DNA of 64,000 nucleotides, taken from the NCBI RefSeq assembly GCF_010894405.1, contig NZ_JAAIYA010000023.1:1-64000 (forward strand), read 5' to 3'. Positions 31,667 to 39,874 of the stretch are shown here, in pieces (the first letter of the stretch is position 1; every line of letters begins with the position of its first letter). The translations under genes were made by a program, and so were the position numbers. This stretch comes from Pyxidicoccus caerfyrddinensis (GTDB lineage Bacteria; Myxococcota; Myxococcia; Myxococcales; Myxococcaceae). A model generated the notes under the pieces. That model saw only the letters and a list, made by a program, of their open reading frames with translations, had not been told where the DNA came from and ran no database searches.

Positions 31667-32722
31667 TCAGGGGAAATCCCGTACCACGCCCGGGAAGGCG
31701 AGCACGAACTCCGGCCCGTACACCCGGGCGGGAGTCTGGAAGCCCGCCTCCACGTCTTCCGCGAGCACCCGCCGCGCGAGGGCCCAGGCGGTGGTGCAGG
31801 AGAAGCCATAGACCTCCGGCGTGCGCAGGCGGCCGCGGAGGCACCGCCCCGCTCCGTCCTCCACTTCGCACACGATGACGGCCTGGCGCCCGGCGCGCTG
31901 CTCCTCCGTGGGACCTGGCGGGAAGGCCTGTGCCTGCAGCTCCAGCCACAGCTGCCCCAGGGGCGTGGACAACAAGTTACCCAGGGAGCGGTTCGCCAGC
32001 ATCAGCATCCGCAGCGCGGGAATGGCCTCGCAATACACCTCGATGTCGGGGATGCCGGTGGAGGCATGGGCCGTGGCCACGTCCGCCCAGCTCAGCGCCA
32101 CGCACGGCCGGGGGCCCGCGCCGAAGTCCAGCTCCCGCATCCGGGAGCCGGGAGGAATGCCCACCACCTGGTTCCCCTGGCGGATGAGGACGGCCTGGCC
32201 CGCGCCTTCGGCAAGCGTGCGCAAAGAGCCGCGCGAGATGAGCTCCAGCCCGGAGATGCCCAGCACCAGCTTGCGCGCGCCCGGAAGCTGGCGCGCCAGT
32301 CCCAGCGCGAGGCAGTCCGAGGGCACCACGTCGAAGCCCGCGCCGCACAGGAGCATCACTCCCCGCTGGCGCGCCCGTGCGTCGTGCGCTCGCACGGACT
32401 CGATGGCGGCGACCTCGCCGCTGAGGTCGAGGTAGTGGACGCCCGTGCGCAGGCACGCCTCCACCATGGGAAGGGACGTGGCCGAGAAGGGGCCCGCCGC
32501 ATGCAGCACGGCGCGCATGCCGTGCAGGGCCGCGTCCAGGCTGGCGCCTTCCAGGCTCGCCACCCGGTGCTCCAGTCCCAGCTCCGCGGCCACTTGTGCC
32601 AGGCGGGCGCCATCCCTGCCTCCCAGCACCGGACGCAGCCCGTGCTCGCGGGCGGCCCGCGCGAGCAGCCGGCCCGTGTACCCGGTGGCTCCGTAGAGCA
32701 GCAAGGGCGTGGATGGTGCCAT
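31667..32722 (-). CDS. Saccharopine-dehydrogenase-like (trans-acting enoyl reductase type) oxidoreductase
   Basis: This 351-residue protein starts MAPSTPLLLYGATGYTGRLLARAA, a Rossmann motif of the saccharopine dehydrogenase-like family. It then has GGRDGARLAQVAAELG, VLHAAGPFSATSLPMVEACL, GVHYLDLSGEVAAIE and the long C-terminal domain of the trans-acting enoyl reductase subgroup (CGAGFDVVPSDCLALGLA). Such enzymes reduce double bonds in lipid or polyketide biosynthesis. It is the first gene of the minus-strand four-gene set and is divergent from 32842. The ATG at 32722 is preferred to the upstream GTG/ATG because the Rossmann strand follows at normal distance. Confidence 0.8.
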   Translation of the reverse strand: MAPSTPLLLYGATGYTGRLLARAAREHGLRPVLGGRDGARLAQVAAELGLEHRVASLEGASLDAALHGMRAVLHAAGPFSATSLPMVEACLRTGVHYLDLSGEVAAIESVRAHDARARQRGVMLLCGAGFDVVPSDCLALGLARQLPGARKLVLGISGLELISRGSLRTLAEGAGQAVLIRQGNQVVGIPPGSRMRELDFGAGPRPCVALSWADVATAHASTGIPDIEVYCEAIPALRMLMLANRSLGNLLSTPLGQLWLELQAQAFPPGPTEEQRAGRQAVIVCEVEDGAGRCLRGRLRTPEVYGFSCTTAWALARRVLAEDVEAGFQTPARVYGPEFVLAFPGVVRDFP

Positions 32723-32841
32723 GGCGTTCACCCCCACGGCAGCCTACGACGGGACGCCTGTCCCGCCGCGCGGCCACGGGTTGAGTTCCGGGGAACTGAC
32801 GCCAAGTTGTCAGGAGCAGGGCCTACCGCTGGAGGCACGCC

Positions 32842-34047
32842 GTGTTCCTGGGGACCGAGTTTCCCTTTCCATGGAGGCGTGGAGCACCGGCCACTCTGGA
32901 GGAGGAGCGCATCGCCAGCCGGGCCGCGGCGCTGAGCCTCTTCCTTCATGCGTCCGGTGCTCCCGGGGGCGTCCTCGACGGAATAGAGCCTGGCCCTGGC
33001 AACGATCCCTCGTCCATCTCGTCCTTGACCGCCGTCTCGCCCTACACGGTCGTCACGCCCATCCAGGAGGCCTTTGCCTTCCTGCGCGGTGCTCGCGGAC
33101 CGTACGCGCGACGGGCCTTCAACATGGCCAGGGCCCGGCTGGCCGCCGCGACCTATGCGGGGAGCAAGGAGCAGAACGCGCTGTTCAGACCCGCTCTCGT
33201 CGGGTTGATGGGGCAGCAGGAGGTAGGACAGCTCGAGAAGGCCTTATTCAAAGCCACCGATTCGTCGAGACTCTACGAACTGGTTCCAGATGCGGTGCGG
33301 CGGATGACGTATGGACTGCGGCCCATTGGCAATGCTCGGCAGGATCGGGAGGAGGCTCCACCCTGCCGCGGGGCGGAGCGGTCCCTGCTGAGGGCGCCAA
33401 CGACCGTTCCCCAGGGGGATTCTGTCGTGTTCGACCCTAGAAGCCTCATCACGACAGTGCAGCTCTGTGGGAGCACGCGCCTTCCCTTCGGTGAGCTCAA
33501 GAGGCTCGCCGACCCACGACAGTGGGAAGTCGATTCCCTGTTCTGGACGTGTTCCAGGCAAATCGCCCGGGATGCCCTGGGGGGATGGGGGCCAGCGCCC
33601 ACCGCGATGGCGGCGCCCCTCGGCTGCGAGTGGAAGGGCAACCTCTTCGAGGAAGTTGAATGGAGCTGGAACGTGGATGTGGGCCGGGTCGCCGCGTTCG
33701 ACGTCATCCTGGACATCAACTACCAGATCAATACAGCGGCTCCGTCGTACAACATGGAGTTCTCCCTCAACCGGAGTCTGGGCAGCATGTTGTATGGGAC
33801 TGCAAGGGCGGGGGGCATCGAGGTGGACGAAGGCTTCGAGCGCGTCATGCCCCATTCCCAGTCCACCTCTGATGCTCCTCAATTCAGCATCTGCCTCAGC
33901 AAGTGCTTGCGGTACTCGAGCCTCGCGGACCGGCGCACCTACCAGGGGCCTGCCATGGCCGGGGCCTTTCTCAACCTCATGGCTCCCGCCCTGGTAGGGC
34001 TCTGGCTCTACGAGCTCTTCGATACATTCTATTCGCATGAGCCGTGA
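32842..34047 (+). CDS. Unknown 401-residue protein of the divergent cluster
   Basis: I do not recognise the family. There is no signal peptide, though the C-terminus has a hydrophobic helix (AGAFLNLMAPALVGLWLYEL) that may anchor it. The first half is helical (AFAFLRGARGPYARRAFNMA). The second half looks like mixed beta strands: FWTCSRQIARDALGGWG, CEWKGNLFEEVEWSWNVD, NMEFSLNRSLGSMLYGTARA. It contains several Cys and Trp. It starts 119 bases from the divergent oxidoreductase operon and is followed by another unknown gene and then the giant kinase on the same strand. It may be an enzyme or structural partner of the terpenoid-type cluster. Confidence 0.55.
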   Translation: MFLGTEFPFPWRRGAPATLEEERIASRAAALSLFLHASGAPGGVLDGIEPGPGNDPSSISSLTAVSPYTVVTPIQEAFAFLRGARGPYARRAFNMARARLAAATYAGSKEQNALFRPALVGLMGQQEVGQLEKALFKATDSSRLYELVPDAVRRMTYGLRPIGNARQDREEAPPCRGAERSLLRAPTTVPQGDSVVFDPRSLITTVQLCGSTRLPFGELKRLADPRQWEVDSLFWTCSRQIARDALGGWGPAPTAMAAPLGCEWKGNLFEEVEWSWNVDVGRVAAFDVILDINYQINTAAPSYNMEFSLNRSLGSMLYGTARAGGIEVDEGFERVMPHSQSTSDAPQFSICLSKCLRYSSLADRRTYQGPAMAGAFLNLMAPALVGLWLYELFDTFYSHEP

Positions 34048-34124
34048 CGTGAGCAGGTCCCCGCGTCCTCCTGGCGGCCATTCATTCGCTCGGGCCGCGC
34101 TTGCTTCCCAATCGTCAGGAGCCG

Positions 34125-34760
34125 ATGGACCGTAGGGACTGGGGGAAAGACATGTCAGGGATTGGCTGTGGCGCGGATTACGGTGGCGCGGCGTCCTCGG
34201 GCGCCATGCAATTCTGGGCTTCGTGGGCGATGGCTTCCAGTTCCACCTACACGAACATGCTGCTGCGAGGGTCGACGTGGCTCCAGTCGATGTTGATGGG
34301 AGGGGGGAGCCCGTGCTCGTGCCAGTGCTCAGGGCAGGGAAAGGGTCCACCATGTTCTGAGCCACCGCTGAGGGGCTTCATGGAGGACTGGTACCAACTG
34401 GCTTCCTTTCCCTTCGAGTGGTGGTCCCGTTGCCGGGGCGACGATATTCCGGTGGTGGGCATCGTCCTGGATACCGAGGCCAAGGCCTCCAGCAAGGGTC
34501 CGTACCAGGTGATGACCCCCTACTGCGTCCGCGACTTCAACCTCCAGACGACGCCACTCCTCAAGCTGGGAGACGCCAACAAGAGCATCCTCCCCGATAA
34601 CATCGAAGTGGAGCTGAGGCCGGATGGCAATACGCTCTCGGTCTCGTTGGTCGAACTCGGCAATGCCACTATCGAAAATGGGTATTACGCCGGCATGGTC
34701 TGGGCTGTGGCTGGGACTGAGCTCCGGCCCCTGGCCATCCTCAATGTGTACGTGACGTAG
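34125..34760 (+). CDS. Unknown protein sharing architecture with 28573-29361
   Basis: I do not recognise the family. The 211-residue product starts at ATG 34125 (SD AGGAG four bases away); another ATG with a GGGGGAAAG SD lies at 34152. It has a helical, Trp/Met-rich start (MQFWASWAMASSSTYTNMLL and STWLQSMLMGG), a Cys-rich loop (CSCQCSGQGKGPPC), and a C-terminal beta domain ending NGYYAGMVWAVAGTELRPL with LNVYV. The end and the helical start mirror the protein at 28573. The kinase gene begins 46 bases after its stop, so they may be co-transcribed. Confidence 0.55.
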   Translation: MDRRDWGKDMSGIGCGADYGGAASSGAMQFWASWAMASSSTYTNMLLRGSTWLQSMLMGGGSPCSCQCSGQGKGPPCSEPPLRGFMEDWYQLASFPFEWWSRCRGDDIPVVGIVLDTEAKASSKGPYQVMTPYCVRDFNLQTTPLLKLGDANKSILPDNIEVELRPDGNTLSVSLVELGNATIENGYYAGMVWAVAGTELRPLAILNVYVT

Positions 34761-34806
34761 GCGGCGCGGGCGGGAGTCCGCGGCGGTCCCTGGGGGGGAG
34801 GCCGAG

Positions 34807-37800
34807 GTGGACGAGGCACAGGGCGTCAACGACACGGGGCCACCCGGAGTGACGAAGCCGCTCGCTCCGGAGGACGCCTCCGACTTCGGAGGCCCGCTGC
34901 TCCAGGCCGTGGCCCGTCGGCTTCAATCGGCGCCGGTGCCTGCTCCGGGGCAGTGGCTCGGCGGTCTGGACGGGCATCGCTACGAGGTGCTCGCGGTGCT
35001 GGGCAGCGGAGGCATGGGCCGTGTCTTCCGCGCGTGGGACCACGCGTTGCACCGAACGGTCGCCTTGAAGTTCCTCCACGCGGAGCCCGGGGCCGACATG
35101 CCGAGGCTGCTGGCATTGTTGCGCGACGAGGCGAAGTCCATTGCCCGGCTGGACCACGAGAACATCGTCCGCATCCACGACGTGGTGGAGTGGGACACCG
35201 GCTTCATCCTGGCCCCGGGAGAGGGCCCATTGCACGTGCCCTTCCTGGTGATGGAGGCCCTGGACGGCGAGTGCCTGCGGTCACTTCTGCGGCGCGGGAG
35301 GCCGGGCCCGCGCCGCTCACTCGACATCCTCATCGGTGTGGCTTCCGGGCTCGCGCACGCGCATGACCGCGGGGTCGTCCACCTGGACCTCAAGCCCGGC
35401 AATGTCTTCGTCCTGGGCGACGGCAGGGTCAAGCTGCTCGACTTCGGCCTGGCCCGCCTCATCTCCGACAGCGCTCCCGTGACGGGCATTCCAGGTGGCG
35501 GGACTCCCGCATACATGGCTCCGGAGCAGTGGCAGGGAGGCCCGCTGTCCGCGCGCACCGATGTCTGGGCGGCGGGGCTCCTCTTCTTCGAGCTCCTCGT
35601 GGGCGAGCATCCGTTTCCCACGGCGGGGCCCGAAGAGCTGCGCGCTCGGGTCACGTCTTCCACCCCCATGCCCTCGGTGCGCGAGCGACGGCCGGAGTTG
35701 CCGGAGGCACTGGACCGTCTGGTGGCGGAGGCCCTGTCCCTCCGTCCCGAGGAGCGCCCTGCGGATGGGCACGCGCTGCTGGCGCGGCTCCACGCACAGG
35801 AGGCACGGTTGCCACCTCCGCGCGAGCGCACGGGGATTCTCGTCGCGGAGCGCTGGCTGTTGACGGTCGTTTCCTGCTCCCTGTCGCTGGTGGAGCTCGG
35901 GGACGAGGACATCCTCGATGGTGAGGAGCTCCATGCGCTGGAGGTTGGCTTCCATTCCGCGTGTGCGCGCATCATCCGCCAGTACGGCGGGGTGCTCGCC
36001 ACCTGCATGGGCGCGGAGGTGCAGGCGTGCTTCGGCTATCCCGAGGGCAGGGAGGACGCAGCGGTGCAGGCGGTGCGCGCGGCGCTGCGGCTGAAGGACG
36101 CGCTTCCGCGGGAGCTGGTTCCCCTGTTGTCTGGCGGAGGGGTCGTCGCGAGGGTGGGCGTACACACGGACCTGGTGACGGTGGCGGACACCGCCCCTGA
36201 GCCGCACGGCTTGATGTCCGCGATTCGGGGCGAGGCGCCGCGCGTGGCGGCATGGCTGGCCACCCAGGCGGCGCCGGACACCGTCCTGCTGAGTGAAGGT
36301 ACGCACACGCTCGTGCGAGGTGTCTTCCAGACGCACTTCCTGGGGACGCGCGCGTTCGCGGGGCTGCTGCGCCCCACGCCCGTGGGTGTCCACCAGGTGG
36401 AGCGGGAAAGGCGGGGAGGAAGTCGGTTCGACCGGGCGCTGGTGACGGGCAGGCTGACGCCGTTGATAGGACGTGAAGGCGAGCTGCGGCGGCTGGTGGC
36501 GCTGTGGCGGGGCGCCCGCGAGGGGCAGGGCACGTATGTGCTGGTGAGCGGGGAGGCGGGCATCGGGAAGTCCCGCCTGGTGCAGGAGCTGTACGACCGC
36601 GAGTCGGGGCACGTGGGCACGTGGGCGCGATGCCAGTGCTGGCCGCAGCTTCAGGGCAGCGCCTTCTCTCCGCTCGTGGACTGGCTTCATCGCTTCCTGG
36701 AGCTGGTTCCAGACGAGCCGCCCACACGGTGGAGGGAGCGACTGGAGGCGCGGTTGGGCGCGCTGGGCATGCTTCCAGAGCACGCGGACCCTCTGGCCTC
36801 CTTCCTCGCGCTGCCCGTGCCCCAGGGGGCGCAGTTCCTCCAGCTCTCGGTGGAGCGCCAGCGGGAGTGGATGATGGAGAGCCTGGCCACGCTGCTGCTG
36901 CGGCTCGCCGCCGTGGCGCCGCTGACGTTCTTGCTGGAGGACGTGCACTGGGCGGATCCGTCGACGCTCCTGTTCCTGGATGTCCTGGTGGGGCGACTGG
37001 AAGGGATGCCGCTGTGTGTCCTGCTCACCGCGCGACCCGAGTTCGAGCCGCGGTGGGCGGACCGCGCGGGCTTCCAGCTGTTGCCGCTGGGGCGGCTGTC
37101 CCCCGCGTGCACGGTCGACCTCGCGCGCGCGGCGGCGGGAGGAAGGCCGCTTTCCGAGGGCGTGGTGGCCCAGCTCGTGGCGCACACGGATGGAGTTCCC
37201 CTCTTCATCGAGGAGCTGACGTGGATGCTGCTGGCGCAGGGGGCCCCGGAGGGAGCCTGGCCGGGGGAGCCCCTCAAGACCCTCCCGGCCACCCTGCACG
37301 AGCTGCTCCAGGCCCGGCTGGACTCGCTTCCGCTTCCGCTCAGGGCCCTGGTGCAGCAGGCGGCCACGCTGGGGCGCGAGTTCCGCTACGAGATGCTGCG
37401 CGCGCTGTCCTTCCTGGGCGAGGACGAGCTGCTGCGGGAGCTGGACGCGCTGGAGAAGGCCGGGCTGCTCTTCCAGCAGGGCGAGTCCTACGCCGCCACG
37501 TACACCTTCAGGCATGCACTGGTGCAGGACGTGGCCTATCAGTCGATGCCGCGGGAGGTGCGCCAGCGCCACCACGCCCGGGTGGTCGAGATGCTGAGCC
37601 TGGTATTTCCCGAAGTGTTCGAGGAGCAGCCAGAGCTGCTGGCGTGGCATGCCACCCAGGCGGGACTCGTGGCACAGGCAGTGGGCCTGTGGCACGACGC
37701 CGGCCACCATGCCGAGGGAAAGTCCGCCTTTCCCGAGGCCATCAGCCACTTCTCCCGGGGACTGAAGCTGCTGCGGCGGCTGCCGGCCACCCATGAACGA

Positions 37801-38967
37801 GACCAGCGGGAAATTGCCCTGCAGGTGGGATTGGGAATGGCGTTCATCTCGGTGCGGGGCTTCGCCGCTCCAGAGGTGGAGGCCGTGTATTCGCGGGCGC
37901 GTGTCTTGTGCGAGCGATTCGGTGACGTGCCCCTGTCCGTGCTCTGGGGCGTCTGGGTCATCGCGCTCGTGCGGGGAGACCGCGAGGGCACCGACCGGCT
38001 CGCGGTCCACTTCGAGCGCATGCTCGAGACGAAGGAAGACCCCATCTGCCAGGTGGTGGTGGGCGCCGCGCTCGCTTCGCGCGCCTTCTGGCGGGGCGAC
38101 CTGGCCGATTGCCAGCGCCGATGCGTGGAAGCACAGGTCCCGCTGGCCCGGCGTGACCTGCAGGAAGTGCCCATGCTCATCCGAGGGGGCGCTCACAGCT
38201 ACGTCATCGAGCAACGGCTCAACGTGTACATGTATCGCGCGTTGAGCGCCGTGGTGATGGGGCTGTCGGACCAGGCAAGGACGGAGTACCAGAAGGGGCT
38301 GGTGCAGGCCGAGCAGATGCACCAACCCTACGCGCTGGCGACGGTGCTCATGTTCGGGGCAGCCATCGCACACGAGACGGGGGACCTCCGGGCGGCGCTG
38401 GACGACGCGGCGCGCACCATGGCCCTCTCCTCGGAGTATGGCTTGCCCTACATGCTGGCCGTCTCCACCTGCCTTCATGGCTGGGCGCTCGCGAGACTGG
38501 GGGAATCGGAGCGGGGCCTCGACACGGCCCGACAGGGACTTGCCGCGTTGAAGGCCATGGGCGCCTGGGTGGTCTTCCCGCTCTACTCGGAGGCAGTGGG
38601 CTGCGCGTGCATGCTCGGAGGGCACCTCCAGGAGGGACTGGAGGCGGTCCGCGAGGGGATGGAGGTGGCTGACTCGGGACTGGCCCGTCATGCCCTTCCA
38701 GAGCTGTGGCGGCTGCGGGGAGAGCTGCTGCGGCGGAGCGGGGATGAGCGGGGTGCCCGGACCTGTTTCCTTCGGGCATGCAAGGAGGCACGCGCGATGG
38801 GCGCCCTGCTTCACGAGCTGCGCGCGTCGCTCGGCCTGGGAGGGTTGCTTCGTCGTGTCGGAGAGGAGGTGGCGGCGAGGGACCTCGTCGCGGCGGTCTA
38901 CGACCGGTTCACCGAGGGGCTCGACGTCGCGGACTGCGAGGCGGCTCGGCGGTTCCTGGGGCGGTAG
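34807..38967 (+). CDS. Ser/Thr kinase fused to cyclase-like, AAA ATPase and TPR domains
   Basis: The product is a 1,386-residue soluble signalling protein. GTG start at 34807 with SD GGGAGG. Domains in order: eukaryotic-type kinase (about 55-320) with VLGSGGMGRVFRAWD, VALKF (K88), catalytic HLDLKPGN (about 192-199), DFG in LLDFGLARLI and GTPAYMAPEQW; a class III cyclase-like domain (about 350-530) that lacks obvious metal-binding Asp pairs and is probably degenerate; an AAA/STAND ATPase with Walker A GEAGIGKS (about 582-589) and FLLEDVHWADPSTL; then about 600 residues of helical repeats. This fits the myxobacterial kinase-ATPase family. It could sense and integrate a signal. Its position after two genes of unknown function may indicate control of that cluster. 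Confidence 0.85.
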   Translation: MDEAQGVNDTGPPGVTKPLAPEDASDFGGPLLQAVARRLQSAPVPAPGQWLGGLDGHRYEVLAVLGSGGMGRVFRAWDHALHRTVALKFLHAEPGADMPRLLALLRDEAKSIARLDHENIVRIHDVVEWDTGFILAPGEGPLHVPFLVMEALDGECLRSLLRRGRPGPRRSLDILIGVASGLAHAHDRGVVHLDLKPGNVFVLGDGRVKLLDFGLARLISDSAPVTGIPGGGTPAYMAPEQWQGGPLSARTDVWAAGLLFFELLVGEHPFPTAGPEELRARVTSSTPMPSVRERRPELPEALDRLVAEALSLRPEERPADGHALLARLHAQEARLPPPRERTGILVAERWLLTVVSCSLSLVELGDEDILDGEELHALEVGFHSACARIIRQYGGVLATCMGAEVQACFGYPEGREDAAVQAVRAALRLKDALPRELVPLLSGGGVVARVGVHTDLVTVADTAPEPHGLMSAIRGEAPRVAAWLATQAAPDTVLLSEGTHTLVRGVFQTHFLGTRAFAGLLRPTPVGVHQVERERRGGSRFDRALVTGRLTPLIGREGELRRLVALWRGAREGQGTYVLVSGEAGIGKSRLVQELYDRESGHVGTWARCQCWPQLQGSAFSPLVDWLHRFLELVPDEPPTRWRERLEARLGALGMLPEHADPLASFLALPVPQGAQFLQLSVERQREWMMESLATLLLRLAAVAPLTFLLEDVHWADPSTLLFLDVLVGRLEGMPLCVLLTARPEFEPRWADRAGFQLLPLGRLSPACTVDLARAAAGGRPLSEGVVAQLVAHTDGVPLFIEELTWMLLAQGAPEGAWPGEPLKTLPATLHELLQARLDSLPLPLRALVQQAATLGREFRYEMLRALSFLGEDELLRELDALEKAGLLFQQGESYAATYTFRHALVQDVAYQSMPREVRQRHHARVVEMLSLVFPEVFEEQPELLAWHATQAGLVAQAVGLWHDAGHHAEGKSAFPEAISHFSRGLKLLRRLPATHERDQREIALQVGLGMAFISVRGFAAPEVEAVYSRARVLCERFGDVPLSVLWGVWVIALVRGDREGTDRLAVHFERMLETKEDPICQVVVGAALASRAFWRGDLADCQRRCVEAQVPLARRDLQEVPMLIRGGAHSYVIEQRLNVYMYRALSAVVMGLSDQARTEYQKGLVQAEQMHQPYALATVLMFGAAIAHETGDLRAALDDAARTMALSSEYGLPYMLAVSTCLHGWALARLGESERGLDTARQGLAALKAMGAWVVFPLYSEAVGCACMLGGHLQEGLEAVREGMEVADSGLARHALPELWRLRGELLRRSGDERGARTCFLRACKEARAMGALLHELRASLGLGGLLRRVGEEVAARDLVAAVYDRFTEGLDVADCEAARRFLGR

Positions 38968-38976
38968 CGCGGGGTT

Positions 38977-39085
38977 TCAAGTCACCGCCGCGGACATTTT
39001 CACGGGCTCGAAGCGGATGGCCGCGGGCCCGGGCGAACAGCGGGTACGGGTCCCGGCGCATCTCATCGGAGAGAAAGTCCAGCAT
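38977..39085 (-). pseudogene. Cytochrome P450 relic (both ends, middle deleted)
   Basis: Four bases after the TetR stop an ATG (39085) opens MLDFLSDEMRRDPYPLFARA, the typical N-terminus of a bacterial P450. About 20 residues later the sequence switches frame and reads AAIRFEPVKMSAAVT to a stop at 38977, which looks like a P450 C-terminal end (...LPxRFxP). Everything between, including the oxygen-binding threonine helix, ExxR and the heme Cys, is missing. It is an internally deleted, dead gene. Confidence 0.55.
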
Positions 39086-39088
39086 GGC

Positions 39089-39763
39089 TCATGGCCTCCG
39101 TGGCCCTGGCGATGGGGAAAAGGCGCGCAGGACGGCGTCGACGACGCCGCGCGCGAGCCGCTCGTCGACGGGGCCGCCGGTGATGAGGAAGCGGTAGAAG
39201 AGCGGGCCACCGAGCAGGTCGAGCGCGAGCTCCTGGTCGAGCCCCTTTCGCAGCTCGCCCCGCGCCACGCCGCGCTCCAGCACCTGCCGGAGGGCCTCGC
39301 GGCGCACCCCGACGATGCCGGAGCGGACGGCCTTGGCGATGAGCTCGCTGCGGGCCATGGCGGCGACGAAGCCGGACAGCAGGGCGCCTGACGATGGGTC
39401 CCGGTACATGCCCAGGGCGTCGCGCATCATCCGCCGCAGGTCACCCTCGACAGTCCCGGTGTCGGGGACGGGGATGGCGCGCATGACGCGCTCGACGGCC
39501 TCGGCGGCGAGCGTCTCCTTCGTGGACCAGCGGCGGTACACGGTCGCCTTGCCCACCCCGGCGCGCGAGGCGATGGCGTCCATGGTGAGCGCGTCGTAGC
39601 CCACCTCGCGGATGAGCTGGACGGCGGCGTCGAGGATGGCGCCGTGCGCCTCCTCGCTCCTCGGGCGGCCGGGGCGGCGGCTCACGTTCACTTCCGGAGC
39701 GGGCGGCGGTGGGCTCGCGGCGGTCCGGGGCTGTCGCTTGGATACGAGACGACGTCGTTCCAT
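39089..39763 (-). CDS. TetR-family transcriptional regulator
   Basis: The 224-residue product has a Pro/Arg-rich leader, then a TetR helix-turn-helix (about 40-85): AILDAAVQLIREVGYDALTM, DAIASRAGVGKATVYRRW, STKETL. A ligand domain follows with PVPDTGTVEGDLRRMMRDAL and LLGGPLFYRFLITGGPVDE, the TetR_C_11-like pattern. It is predicted to repress itself and the P450 gene that once followed 4 bases later. Because that gene is now only a relic, the regulator may be an orphan. A dyad (ACGG-N7-CCGT) lies 25 bases before its start. Confidence 0.85.
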   Translation of the reverse strand: MERRRLVSKRQPRTAASPPPPAPEVNVSRRPGRPRSEEAHGAILDAAVQLIREVGYDALTMDAIASRAGVGKATVYRRWSTKETLAAEAVERVMRAIPVPDTGTVEGDLRRMMRDALGMYRDPSSGALLSGFVAAMARSELIAKAVRSGIVGVRREALRQVLERGVARGELRKGLDQELALDLLGGPLFYRFLITGGPVDERLARGVVDAVLRAFSPSPGPRRP

Positions 39764-39787
39764 GAATCCAGGCTAGAGAGCTGGATT

Positions 39788-39802
39788 ACGGAACGCAACC
39801 GT
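39788..39802. promoter_or_regulatory. Dyad upstream of the TetR gene
   Basis: ACGGaacgcaaCCGT lies in the 111-bp divergent gap. On the minus strand it overlaps a possible -35 (TTGCGT), 17 bases before TAGCCT. That would give a nearly leaderless TetR transcript. A plausible autorepressor site, unproven. Confidence 0.3.
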
Positions 39803-39874
39803 ATCGAAACAAGGCGACAGGCCGGGTGGTATCGTCTGTTCAGGACTGGTCGTGCTCCGCTCCGAGGTTCCCCG

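Noticed and set aside
29746..31878. 710-codon plus-strand open frame over the FAD oxidoreductase gene
   Set aside because: Shadow frame of the real minus-strand flavoprotein gene. No domain pattern.
35317..38814. 1,165-codon open frame on the minus strand opposite the kinase gene
   Set aside because: It is an antisense shadow produced by high third-position G+C. It has no recognisable domain and is rich in His/Gln/Arg low complexity, while the plus strand encodes a clear kinase and ATPase.
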